This document shows, piece after piece, positions 1 to 7,879 of a DNA stretch of 15,400 nt. A model generated the notes under the pieces. It had not been told where the DNA came from. It did no database searches and saw nothing but the letters and a program-made list of their open reading frames with translations. The stretch is from positions 1 through 15,400 of the forward strand of contig DFKL01000058.1 in the NCBI GenBank assembly GCA_002373535.1, written 5' to 3'. Each line of letters opens with the position of its first letter. Within the stretch, counting starts at the first letter, position 1. The translations under genes and the position numbers were made by a program. Source of the DNA: Prevotellaceae bacterium UBA3646 (GTDB taxonomy: Bacteria > Bacteroidota > Bacteroidia > Bacteroidales > Bacteroidaceae).

Positions 1-788
1 ACGAGGGCCGTGCCAACGCCAACAAACTGATGGCACGTCTGGTGCGCCAGGCAATCAAGGATGACGATGCGCGTCTGGCCTGCTGGCAGGGCGGTAACAT
101 GCGCAACGCCATTCCGCGTACGGCGGACGTGGTACTGACTTTGCCGCGTGAGAACGTCGAGGACCTGAAGGAACTGGCAGCATACTGCCTGGAGACGTTC
201 CGTGCGGAGTATCGTGGCGTAGAGGAGGAAATGGCAATCCTGGTTGAGGAGTGTGACGTTCCTGAGATGCAGGTGCCTGTGGAGATACAGGACAACCTGA
301 TCAGTGCCATAATGGCCTGCCACAATGGTGTGTTGCGTTTCATCCCCAGTATACCTTCCGTGGTGGAGACGAGCTCAAACCTGGCTGTTATCAACATCGG
401 CGGCGGCAAGGCCGAGATGCTGATACTTGCACGTAGCAGTTGCGACTCGCAGTTGGAGTGCCTGCAGGAGATGATGGAGTGTACGTTCGGCATGATTGGC
501 ATGAAGGTGGAGTTCAGCGGTCACTATGGTTCGTGGCAGCCGGACTTTGACAGTCCTATAGTTGCCAAGATGGTGGATGTGTACCGTGAATGCTTCAACG
601 AGGAGGCCAGGGTGGAGGTGTGCCATGCCGGTCTGGAGTGCAGCCTGATAGGTGCCGTGTATCCGGAGATGGACCTGGTGAGCTTCGGTCCCACGCTGCG
701 CAGTCCGCATACGCCCGACGAGCGTTGCGATATCAAGAGTGTGGAAAAGTTCTGGGTATTCATGCAGGCCTTGCTGAAGAGTATTTGA
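1..788 (+). CDS. pepD: Aminoacyl-histidine dipeptidase (PepD, peptidase family M20), 5'-truncated
   Basis: The open frame runs in from the left edge (first full codon at position 3), so only the C-terminal half or so of the protein is present; the Met at 30 is internal. PepD is a cytosolic zinc dipeptidase that cleaves Xaa-His and other dipeptides. The visible part covers the end of the lid/dimerisation domain (GRANANKLM, then GGNMRNAIPR, as in E. coli PepD) and the end of the catalytic domain, with GSWQPDFDSP, HAGLECSLIG and GPTLRSPHTPDE. The His in SPHTPDE corresponds to the C-terminal zinc ligand of the family. The first metal-binding His/Asp and the catalytic Glu lie outside the window and cannot be checked. 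The stop is four bases before the ilvA start, so the two genes are probably co-transcribed. Identity is firm from these motifs; substrate range is not visible. Confidence 0.93.
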   Translation, partial: EGRANANKLMARLVRQAIKDDDARLACWQGGNMRNAIPRTADVVLTLPRENVEDLKELAAYCLETFRAEYRGVEEEMAILVEECDVPEMQVPVEIQDNLISAIMACHNGVLRFIPSIPSVVETSSNLAVINIGGGKAEMLILARSSCDSQLECLQEMMECTFGMIGMKVEFSGHYGSWQPDFDSPIVAKMVDVYRECFNEEARVEVCHAGLECSLIGAVYPEMDLVSFGPTLRSPHTPDERCDIKSVEKFWVFMQALLKSI

Positions 789-792
789 CCGT

Positions 793-1983
793 ATGACGCT
801 GGATGATATTTACAGGGCAAGGTATGTGCTGGGCAAGGTCATTCGCACGACAAACCTGATTCCTGCCTCGCGCCTGAATCCTGAGGCTGATATCTGGCTG
901 AAGCCGGAGTGCCTGCAGCTTACCGGATCATTCAAGGTAAGAGGTGCATACTATCGTATATCGCAGCTGACGGCAGAGGAGAAGCAGCGTGGCGTCGTGG
1001 CTTGCTCGGCCGGCAATCATGCTCAGGGTGTGGCCCTGGGTGCCACGCATGCAGGCGTGAAGTCAATAATCTGTCTGCCTGAGGGTGCCCCGATAAGCAA
1101 GGTCGAGGCTACAAGGCGCTATGGCGCGGAGATATGCCTGGTTCCCGGTGTCTATGACGATGCGTACAAGCGAGCCTTGGAGTTGCGCGACGAGCATGGC
1201 TATACGTTTGTCCATCCTTTTGATGATGAGGACGTAATTGCCGGTCAGGGTACCATTGGCCTGGAACTCCTGGATCAGCTGCCCGACGTGGATGTGGTGG
1301 TTGTGCCGATAGGCGGCGGCGGTCTGGCCAGTGGCATAGTGTTCGCCATCAAGAGCCTGAACCCTCGGGTGGAGGTATGGGGCGTGCAGGCTGCGGGGGC
1401 CCCGAGTATGTTTAACAGTATCCGTGGCAAGTCGGTCGTGGCTCTGGACAGTGTGAACACGATAGCAGACGGCATTGCTGTCAAGAAACCCGGCGTGCTG
1501 ACCTACGATTTGTGCAGCAGGTTGCTGGACGGCGTGGTTACTGTGACGGAGGACGAGATATGTGCGGCTATCCTGGCTCTGATAGAGCAGCAGAAGATGG
1601 TTGCCGAGGGTGCCGGTGCGGTGAGTGTCGCGGCAGCGATGTTTGGCAAGGTTCCCGTGAAGGGTCGCAAGGCTATATGTGTCGTCAGCGGCGGTAATGT
1701 GGACGTGACGATTCTGAACCGGGTAATCAACCGTGGTCTGGTTCAGGGTGGCCGTATATGTACCCTGACGGTAGAACTGGAGGACAAGCCCGGTCAGATG
1801 GTGGCTGTGAGCAGCATCATTGCTTCGCTGGGCGGTAATGTGGTGAACGTGCGCCATGAGCGTAACGATGATGCGGCGCGTGTCACAGACTGCCAGCTGA
1901 CGCTTAAGGTAGAGACTCGCAATGCGGAACACATAGGGCAGATTCGCGATGCCCTGCGTGATGCGGGTTTTAAACTTGTATAG
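793..1983 (+). CDS. ilvA: Threonine ammonia-lyase (threonine dehydratase) with C-terminal ACT domain
   Basis: A 396-residue PLP enzyme that deaminates threonine (and serine) to 2-oxobutyrate (or pyruvate) in the cytosol; 2-oxobutyrate feeds isoleucine synthesis or propionate formation. The fold-type II core spans about residues 1-315. The PLP lysine is K48 in GSFKVRGA, the substrate loop is CSAGNHAQG (71-79), and the phosphate-binding glycine loop is PIGGGGLASG (172-181). A single ACT domain follows (about 322-396, starting ICTLTVELEDKPGQM), so allosteric control by an amino acid is likely. The length matches the single-ACT class; biosynthetic E. coli IlvA is longer, with two ACT-like domains, and TdcB has none. 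The ilvA versus tdcB name is therefore a convention here. The gene starts four bases after pepD and is followed, 33 bases on, by ridA, whose product handles the enamine released by this enzyme. Confidence 0.93.
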   Translation: MTLDDIYRARYVLGKVIRTTNLIPASRLNPEADIWLKPECLQLTGSFKVRGAYYRISQLTAEEKQRGVVACSAGNHAQGVALGATHAGVKSIICLPEGAPISKVEATRRYGAEICLVPGVYDDAYKRALELRDEHGYTFVHPFDDEDVIAGQGTIGLELLDQLPDVDVVVVPIGGGGLASGIVFAIKSLNPRVEVWGVQAAGAPSMFNSIRGKSVVALDSVNTIADGIAVKKPGVLTYDLCSRLLDGVVTVTEDEICAAILALIEQQKMVAEGAGAVSVAAAMFGKVPVKGRKAICVVSGGNVDVTILNRVINRGLVQGGRICTLTVELEDKPGQMVAVSSIIASLGGNVVNVRHERNDDAARVTDCQLTLKVETRNAEHIGQIRDALRDAGFKLV

Positions 1984-2016
1984 TATTTTGGTCATGATTC
2001 AATAAAAAAGTGTAAG

Positions 2017-2391
2017 ATGAAAGTTATAGCAACGAAGAATGCGCCTGCTGCGATTGGACCGTACAGTCAGGCGATAGAGGTTAACGGTTTTGTATACGCC
2101 AGCGGCCAGATTCCTATTGACCCGGAGACGGGTGCCTTTGTGCCTGGAGGTATAAGGGAGCAGACGGGACAGTGCCTGAGGAATGCCTCTGCAATCCTGC
2201 AGCAGGCTGGTACGGACTTGTCTCATGTGGTGAAGACTACTGTATATCTGGCGGACATTGCGGATTTTGCCGCGATGAACGAGGTCTATGCGACGTTCTT
2301 TGCAGAGCCGTATCCGGCACGCTCGGCCGTGGCGGTAAAGGACTTGCCTAAGGGGGCGCTGGTGGAGATTGAAGTGCTGGCTGCGAAGTAA
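2017..2391 (+). CDS. ridA: RidA family 2-iminobutanoate/2-iminopropanoate deaminase
   Basis: A 124-residue protein, full length for the YjgF/YER057c/UK114 family, which forms cytosolic trimers. RidA speeds hydrolysis of the reactive enamine/imine intermediates (2-aminoacrylate, 2-aminocrotonate) released by PLP dehydratases to stable 2-oxo acids, protecting other PLP enzymes. Family marks are the N-terminal AAIGPYSQAI (11-20), YASGQIPIDPETG (28-39) and C-terminal YPARSAVAVKDLPKGALVEI. R102 matches the arginine that binds the substrate carboxylate (R105 in E. coli), and E117 lies at the conserved acidic site. It follows ilvA by 33 AT-rich bases with no promoter I can recognise, so shared transcription with ilvA is likely. 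This is the best-understood functional pairing in the window. Confidence 0.95.
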   Translation: MKVIATKNAPAAIGPYSQAIEVNGFVYASGQIPIDPETGAFVPGGIREQTGQCLRNASAILQQAGTDLSHVVKTTVYLADIADFAAMNEVYATFFAEPYPARSAVAVKDLPKGALVEIEVLAAK

Positions 2392-2434
2392 TCCAGGTAA
2401 TATTAACGGAGACTGTTGTGAAGGAAATCGGGAG

Positions 2435-5400
2435 ATGAAGAGGTTGTTGATGTTTGTCTTGCTGTGCACCGTGACCGTCGCGGTGTCGGCGCGTGAGGAT
2501 GATCTGGCAAGGATATTGCGTTCGTTCGTGGAGCGTGAGCAACTGTCTCCCGACAGTGTCGGGCATGATATAACCTTGCTCGAGGAGAAGCGCCTGGCTA
2601 CGGATGGAGTGCGTCGTGCCTTGTACGACGTGTGTCTTGCCAGGATGTACCATGCCAATATGTACGATGGCGTGAGGGACAGGTGGCGTGCGCGTATTGC
2701 AGAATTGCTGCGCGAGGCTCTGGCAGACCCTGAGGCGCTGTATCGTTCTCGTACACGTGACTGGCTGCCTGTGGTCAGGCGTGGCAGGGACGAGGCTGTG
2801 TATAATTCCAGCATGTTGTATGTGGTGTGGCTGGCTGCGCGTGAGTGTATGCCTGATTCGGTGTATATGAGCGAGGACTCGCTGGTCAGTTTCTGTGCGG
2901 CGCATGGAAATATGAAGCCTCGGCGCATAGCACGTGAGCTTAGGCGGCTGCAGGCACAGAACGATTCGATTGCCAGGATTGCGCCGATGTTGTACGTACG
3001 CATGGCCAAGATTTACTATCCGGGAGATTCGCTCAGGCTGGAAGTCGTAAGGAAGAATATCTGCGAGACATCGTTTGGCATCTATGACATGAAGGGGCGT
3101 CTGGTTTCGCGGGACACGTTGCTGGCGCCGACGGTTCCGGGACGATATGTGCTGAGGGTGAGGGGAGTGACGAAGACGAGGCTGCGCAAGAAGGCAAAGG
3201 CACTGGAGTCGGAGTTTGTCGTCTCGCGTCTGCAGGTTATGGTTCAGTCGTTGCCGTACAGTAAGGTCAGGGTGATTGCGGTTGATGCCAAGTCAGGGGA
3301 AAGGATTCCCGAGGCAAGGGCCATAGTCGATGAAGGGGAACATCAGGCTCGTGTGGTATTGGGAGCTGACAGCCTGTTGCCGCCGGTCAGGTATTACGAC
3401 TCGTATCGTTATTCGGCTCCTGCTGACAGATATTCTACGGTGACCAGGATTTTTACTGACCGTGCCGTCTACAGGCCCGGACAGGTCGTAAAGGCCGCGG
3501 CCGTGGTATACGAACGCAGACACTGGGATTCCCGTGTGTCTGGCGGAGTGAGGGTAATGGCTTCGCTGGAGGACGGCAGGAACAATACGTTGTCCTCCAA
3601 GTGGGTCGAGACGGACAGTATGGGGTGTGTCTCAGTAGAGTTCGAGATTCCGAGGGAGACCCGTCTGGGCACACATCTCGTAAGGATTAACGGCACTGCC
3701 GAGACGATCAGGGTGGAGGAGTACAAGAGGCCTGGGTTCTACGTTACGCTCGAGGCAGACACTCTCGTCGTCAAGGGGCGTGCGCTCAGGTATAACGGTA
3801 CGGCCCTGGCTGAGGGACGTGTCACCGGGACGGTGCGCCGCATCGGATGCTGGTGGCACCACCGCCGTGGCATGGCTGAGATACCGCTGGATACCACCTA
3901 TACGGATGCAGATGGTAATTTTTCTGTCAGGATTCCTCGACAGGAGGGCAGTGGCGAACTGAGGTATTTCCCTACTATGTCGGTTTCGGTGCGTGTGCTT
4001 TCGCCTTCGGGAGAAGAGCAGGGGGACGTTGCATATGTCCGTCTGTTCCCGGATCCGCCGCAGGAGGCAGAGGTGTCTGTGAAGAAGTGGCTGGAGGTGC
4101 CGGTGGACACGTTCTCGGCCGACGTGCCTGCCGTATTGGAGTTCCGTGGCAAGGCAGGGCGTATGCGCCATATATGGCTGATGGGATTCTCGGCAGACCG
4201 GATGGTGATTGATACGGTGCTGGGCGTATGTGACACGTTGCATACGATGAGGATTCCGTATCGGAAAGAATATGGTGACGGGTTGAAGTTGTCTGTGTCC
4301 TATGTCCTTGACGGGATTGTGGAGCATATGGATGTTCCTTTGTACAGACGTCTGCCAGATAAGCGCCTGAGGTTGCATTGGGATACTTTCCGGGATCATA
4401 CGCAGCCTGGCGAGATGCAGAGCTGGACTCTGCGTGTCAGTCATGCAGATGGTACGCCTGGCAATGCAAGTGTGATGGTCGGGGTGTACGATGCTTCGCT
4501 GGATGCCTTGGCAAGACACTCGTTCGGCCTGCCTGCCGCCTTGTCGCATTGTATCGCGTATGCTCCTATGCGCTACGGCTTCGGATTCAGTCCAAGGAGC
4601 CAGATGTATTTCCAGCATTTTGACGTCAGGTATCTTGCATATCCTGAATATGTCTTCAGCGAGTTGGACGGGGAATTGTTTGCCCCTGTGTCTACATTGG
4701 GATTTGGAAAGTATAGGAATGTACGTATAAGGGGGATTGCTGCTACAAACCAGGTGATGATGTATTCTGCCAAGTATGCTGACGTGGCTATGGCTCGTCC
4801 TGCTGCTGGAACACCTGACGAGGTTGCTGCCGAGGCAGAGACTGATGACGGCGGAATGCCGGCAGAAGGCGTGCCGGTGCGTAGCGACTTTGGCGAGACG
4901 GCAATGTTCCGCTCAGGCCTGATGACAGACGAGGAGGGCCGTGTGTCGCTGTCGTTCCGGTTGCCCGAGAGTCTGACTACGTGGCATATCCTGGGATTTG
5001 CACATACAAAGGATATGTGCTATGGCTCGCTGGATGACAGGTTGGTTGCACAGAAGAGCCTGATGGCAGAACTGCACATGCCGCGTTTCGTCCGTGAGGG
5101 AGACGAATTCTCGTTCTCGGCGACGATAGGCAATACTACGGATTCGCATCAGCCGGTGCGTGTGGAGATAGTGGTACGTGACGCCTCGTCTCAGAAGGTA
5201 ATAGCAAGGAGGAATGTCCGTGTAGGCCTGAGGGCGCATGGCGACTCGACGATAGTGTCTTCTGTCTTTGCTCCGCAAGGTGCCGGAGGGTTGCTGGTCA
5301 GCATCAGGGCTGCTGGTGACAATGACAGCGACGGTGAGATGAGAGAGATTCCTGTATTGGTGCCGGTGGCTGAGCTGACTTCGACAAAGGCGGTGACGCT

Positions 5401-6814
5401 GGAGCCTGGCGAGACGCTGTCGGTGGACTTCCAGGACATGTTCCCGGCCGGCGCGGTGAACCGTACGGTAGTGGTGGAGCAGAACCTGGATCCTGTGCAG
5501 TCGGCGATAAATGCATTGCCGCATGTCCTGGAACCGAGGTACAAGGACGTGTTGTCCTATGCTGCGGCATATTATGCAGCAGTGCGCTTGCAGAACGGCA
5601 TGGCACCGCGCTATATAAACAAGATACGGCAGATGCAGGATGAGAATGGCGGTATCTCGTGGTACCCCGGATTGAATGTCAGTGACTACCTGACGTGCGA
5701 GGTAGGATTCCTGTTGGCCCGCGCCGCGTCTGACGACATCGTCGCCAGTGGCGTTCTGTATGGAATAAGGGAGTATCTGAAGGGAACCCTGCGCAAGGCT
5801 CTGGACAGGAAGGCCAGGCCTGTGAAGGACTGGTATCTGTCGTGGTTTGACTTACGTGCAATGTACGTGCTTACGTCGGCCGTCGCCATTGACGGTGAGA
5901 CGGACAGACTTGTCAGGCGTATGCTAAGGCATGTTCCTGCCGATGTTCAGGGTATGGACAGCGAGTATCTGGCCCTGCTGATGATAGTGCAGCATAATCT
6001 GCATGAGAAACCGGTGAAGGGAGGAATGGATATGATACACAGGCGCCTGGAGCATAAGGATGGCACATATCTCGCTTACCGTGCTGCAGATTGGAGGAGC
6101 GTGGACCGTCGCATTGCAATACATACGCAGGTCATGGAGGCGATATGGACGGTGACTCCTGAGGACAGTGTCACGATACGGGGCATGCAGAAATGGCTGC
6201 TGAGGCAGAAAAGGACGCAGGTGTGGGATACTCCAGTAAGCAGTATCGATGCAGTGTATGCCTTGACTGAGGGCGTTCGCGACATGAAGCGCAGTGCTAA
6301 TAATGAAATGAAGGTAGATACGGTCGACGCAGTCCGTCGTCGTAATGTGGTCCTGACTAACAGGACCGGTCATGAGACGTGGGCATCGGTATATGCCGGC
6401 TACAGCCTGCCTTACGACAGGGTTCGCGAGGATGGAACGGGATTTGAGGTCTCGGCAGAGATGGACCGGAACGACGCAAAGGTGGGCGACCGTATTCGCT
6501 GTCGCGTGACTGTCAAGGCAGGGAACGATTGTGACTATGTGGTTGTCTCAGTGCCACGTCCGGCTTCTGTGGAGCCCGTGGACAAGCTCTCCGGTTGCGG
6601 CTATCAGGGTGGCGTATCTTTCTATCGTCAGGTATATGATGACCGTACAGAGTATTTTATTCCGTCTCTGGCGCATGGGGTCTATGTGCTGGATGAGGAG
6701 TTGAGCGTGCAGCGTGCTGGCAGGTATAGCGCAGGTATACCTACGGTGGAGTGCCAGTATGCGAGGGAATATCGTGCGAACGGCTCAGAACTGCGGCACA
6801 TTGTCAAGAGGTGA
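2435..6814 (+). CDS. Secreted alpha-2-macroglobulin family protein without thioester
   Basis: The start is placed at 2435 because MKRLLMFVLLCTVTVAVSA is then a type I signal peptide (cut near residue 19); an upstream ATG at 2369 would overlap ridA and bury it. The product is 1459 residues, exported to the periplasm, with no proper lipobox. Order: helical N-terminal region (about 20-190); beta-rich macroglobulin domains including the MG2 signature TDRAVYRPGQVVKAA (near 340); a middle domain beginning FRDHTQPGEMQSW (near 653); a short Ala/Glu/Asp/Gly-rich bait-like linker (about 785-815); the A2M core (FGETAMFRSG, then LPESLTTWHILGFAHTKDM, about 820-860); a reduced thioester-domain-like helical region (about 1016-1300); and a C-terminal bMG10-like domain (about 1309-1459). 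No CxEQ motif occurs anywhere. Thioester-bearing relatives trap proteases, but that chemistry is absent here, so the function is unknown. A DUF4837 lipoprotein gene starts four bases after its stop; no pbpC lies nearby. Confidence 0.88.
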   Translation: MKRLLMFVLLCTVTVAVSAREDDLARILRSFVEREQLSPDSVGHDITLLEEKRLATDGVRRALYDVCLARMYHANMYDGVRDRWRARIAELLREALADPEALYRSRTRDWLPVVRRGRDEAVYNSSMLYVVWLAARECMPDSVYMSEDSLVSFCAAHGNMKPRRIARELRRLQAQNDSIARIAPMLYVRMAKIYYPGDSLRLEVVRKNICETSFGIYDMKGRLVSRDTLLAPTVPGRYVLRVRGVTKTRLRKKAKALESEFVVSRLQVMVQSLPYSKVRVIAVDAKSGERIPEARAIVDEGEHQARVVLGADSLLPPVRYYDSYRYSAPADRYSTVTRIFTDRAVYRPGQVVKAAAVVYERRHWDSRVSGGVRVMASLEDGRNNTLSSKWVETDSMGCVSVEFEIPRETRLGTHLVRINGTAETIRVEEYKRPGFYVTLEADTLVVKGRALRYNGTALAEGRVTGTVRRIGCWWHHRRGMAEIPLDTTYTDADGNFSVRIPRQEGSGELRYFPTMSVSVRVLSPSGEEQGDVAYVRLFPDPPQEAEVSVKKWLEVPVDTFSADVPAVLEFRGKAGRMRHIWLMGFSADRMVIDTVLGVCDTLHTMRIPYRKEYGDGLKLSVSYVLDGIVEHMDVPLYRRLPDKRLRLHWDTFRDHTQPGEMQSWTLRVSHADGTPGNASVMVGVYDASLDALARHSFGLPAALSHCIAYAPMRYGFGFSPRSQMYFQHFDVRYLAYPEYVFSELDGELFAPVSTLGFGKYRNVRIRGIAATNQVMMYSAKYADVAMARPAAGTPDEVAAEAETDDGGMPAEGVPVRSDFGETAMFRSGLMTDEEGRVSLSFRLPESLTTWHILGFAHTKDMCYGSLDDRLVAQKSLMAELHMPRFVREGDEFSFSATIGNTTDSHQPVRVEIVVRDASSQKVIARRNVRVGLRAHGDSTIVSSVFAPQGAGGLLVSIRAAGDNDSDGEMREIPVLVPVAELTSTKAVTLEPGETLSVDFQDMFPAGAVNRTVVVEQNLDPVQSAINALPHVLEPRYKDVLSYAAAYYAAVRLQNGMAPRYINKIRQMQDENGGISWYPGLNVSDYLTCEVGFLLARAASDDIVASGVLYGIREYLKGTLRKALDRKARPVKDWYLSWFDLRAMYVLTSAVAIDGETDRLVRRMLRHVPADVQGMDSEYLALLMIVQHNLHEKPVKGGMDMIHRRLEHKDGTYLAYRAADWRSVDRRIAIHTQVMEAIWTVTPEDSVTIRGMQKWLLRQKRTQVWDTPVSSIDAVYALTEGVRDMKRSANNEMKVDTVDAVRRRNVVLTNRTGHETWASVYAGYSLPYDRVREDGTGFEVSAEMDRNDAKVGDRIRCRVTVKAGNDCDYVVVSVPRPASVEPVDKLSGCGYQGGVSFYRQVYDDRTEYFIPSLAHGVYVLDEELSVQRAGRYSAGIPTVECQYAREYRANGSELRHIVKR

Positions 6815-6818
6815 GGCT

Positions 6819-7832
6819 ATGGGACGGATGAGATGTGTCCTGGCATGTGTGGCTGCCGTATTGCTGTGTGCGTGTGATACGGGAAAGCCAAAGGTTATTG
6901 TCGGCAAGTCCAAAGGCCTGCCTGCCGAGTTGCTGCTGGTCGTGGACAAGGCGGTGTGGGACAGTGACTTGCAGGATACTGTCCGGTCGGTTGTAGAGGC
7001 TCAGGTGCCTGGACTGATGCAGGCCGAGCCTATGTTCCGTGTTACACGTATATTTACGCGGCATTACGACCGTATGTTTGCTACGATGCATTCGCAGTTG
7101 TTCGTTACCGTTGACAACAGGCTGAAGACCACGATGATTGGCGTCAGACGCAATGTTACGGCAAAGCCGCAGATCGAGGTTACTGTGTCTGCGCCTACGC
7201 TTGATGCTTTGCGTGGTTTTCTTTCGTCAAACAGGGAACGCATACAGGATATGCTGTGCGATGCTCAGTTGGACATGCGTGCTGCCATGCTGGAACGCAG
7301 GTATTGCAGGCGTGTGTCGGATCAGTTGCGCAGGGTGTTGGGAATGGACATCCGCGTCCCGGAGGATTTGAAGGCAACGAAGAGAGGCAAGGATTTCCTG
7401 TGGTGCGGCACGAACCGCGAACAGAAGGACATGAACGTGGTGGTGTACACCTTGCCATGGGATGGGACCACGGCTTTTGATACGGAACGTGCAATGCTAT
7501 GTCGTGACTCCGTGATGAGGGAGAATATCCCTGGTGAGTACCCTGACCAGTGGATGCAGACGGCGCGTGAGAACGGTGATGCCCTGGTGAGTGGCAGGGT
7601 GCGTAGCCAGAATGGCAGGGATGTCCTCGAGGTGCGTGGCTTGTGGGAAATGCGTAATGGTGCTATGGGTGGTCCTTTCGTGTGTGTCGTTGATGTGGAT
7701 ACGACAAGGCGCAGGGTCATAGTAGCAGAGGGATTCGTGTATTCTCCGTCTACGGAAAAGCGTGACTTGATACGTGAGCTGGAGGCATCACTGAGGACTT
7801 TGAGGAAGCCATCGCATAGTCCAAAAAAGTAG
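6819..7832 (+). CDS. DUF4837 family lipoprotein
   Basis: A 337-residue predicted lipoprotein of the Bacteroidota-restricted DUF4837 family, with no known function. The ATG at 6819 lies four bases after the macroglobulin gene stop, and a second in-frame ATG at 6828 is equally possible. The leader MGRMRCVLACVAAVLLCAC ends in a lipobox (L16-C17-A18 before C19), so C19 is the probable lipid-anchored residue; no acidic surface-export signal of the S(D/E)3 type follows, which suggests a periplasm-facing anchor. The mature part begins with a low-complexity stretch, then the DUF4837-like segments GLPAELLLVVDKAVWDS, FTRHYDRMFATMHS and, later, FLWCGTNREQKDMNVVVYTL and IPGEYPDQWMQT. The tight spacing implies co-expression and perhaps translational coupling with the macroglobulin-like protein. 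No catalytic motif is visible. Family assignment rests on my recognition of these segments. Confidence 0.8.
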   Translation: MGRMRCVLACVAAVLLCACDTGKPKVIVGKSKGLPAELLLVVDKAVWDSDLQDTVRSVVEAQVPGLMQAEPMFRVTRIFTRHYDRMFATMHSQLFVTVDNRLKTTMIGVRRNVTAKPQIEVTVSAPTLDALRGFLSSNRERIQDMLCDAQLDMRAAMLERRYCRRVSDQLRRVLGMDIRVPEDLKATKRGKDFLWCGTNREQKDMNVVVYTLPWDGTTAFDTERAMLCRDSVMRENIPGEYPDQWMQTARENGDALVSGRVRSQNGRDVLEVRGLWEMRNGAMGGPFVCVVDVDTTRRRVIVAEGFVYSPSTEKRDLIRELEASLRTLRKPSHSPKK

Positions 7833-7840
7833 CGCTTCGT

Positions 7841-7871
7841 TTTGTAAATACGCGTTCTTTTTGTATATTTG
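7841..7871 (+). promoter_or_regulatory. Bacteroidota promoter of the DUF1573 gene
   Basis: TTTG at 7841-7844 (-33 element) and TATATTTG at 7864-7871 (-7 element, full match to TAnnTTTG) are separated by 19 bases, the consensus architecture for the primary sigma factor of Bacteroidota. It lies in the 47-base gap between the DUF4837 stop and the DUF1573 start. Transcription should begin a few bases after 7871, almost on top of the ATG at 7880, giving a leaderless or very short-leader mRNA for DUF1573-meaB. Confidence 0.72.
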
Positions 7872-7879
7872 TGACGCTT

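Noticed and set aside
2369..2434. N-terminal extension of the macroglobulin-like protein from the ATG at 2369
   Set aside because: It overlaps the ridA 3' end and would put 22 polar residues before a good signal peptide; the ATG at 2435 is better.
1063..3009. Two long minus-strand open frames (1063-1995, 310 codons; 1999-3009, 336 codons) opposite ilvA, ridA and the macroglobulin gene
   Set aside because: They lie antisense to well-recognised proteins, their translations are rich in His, Arg and Ser without any domain, and they have no promoter or leader. They are shadows of codon bias.
3632..4618. A 328-codon minus-strand open frame inside the macroglobulin gene
   Set aside because: Antisense to a coding domain with clear family features; composition is shadow-like.
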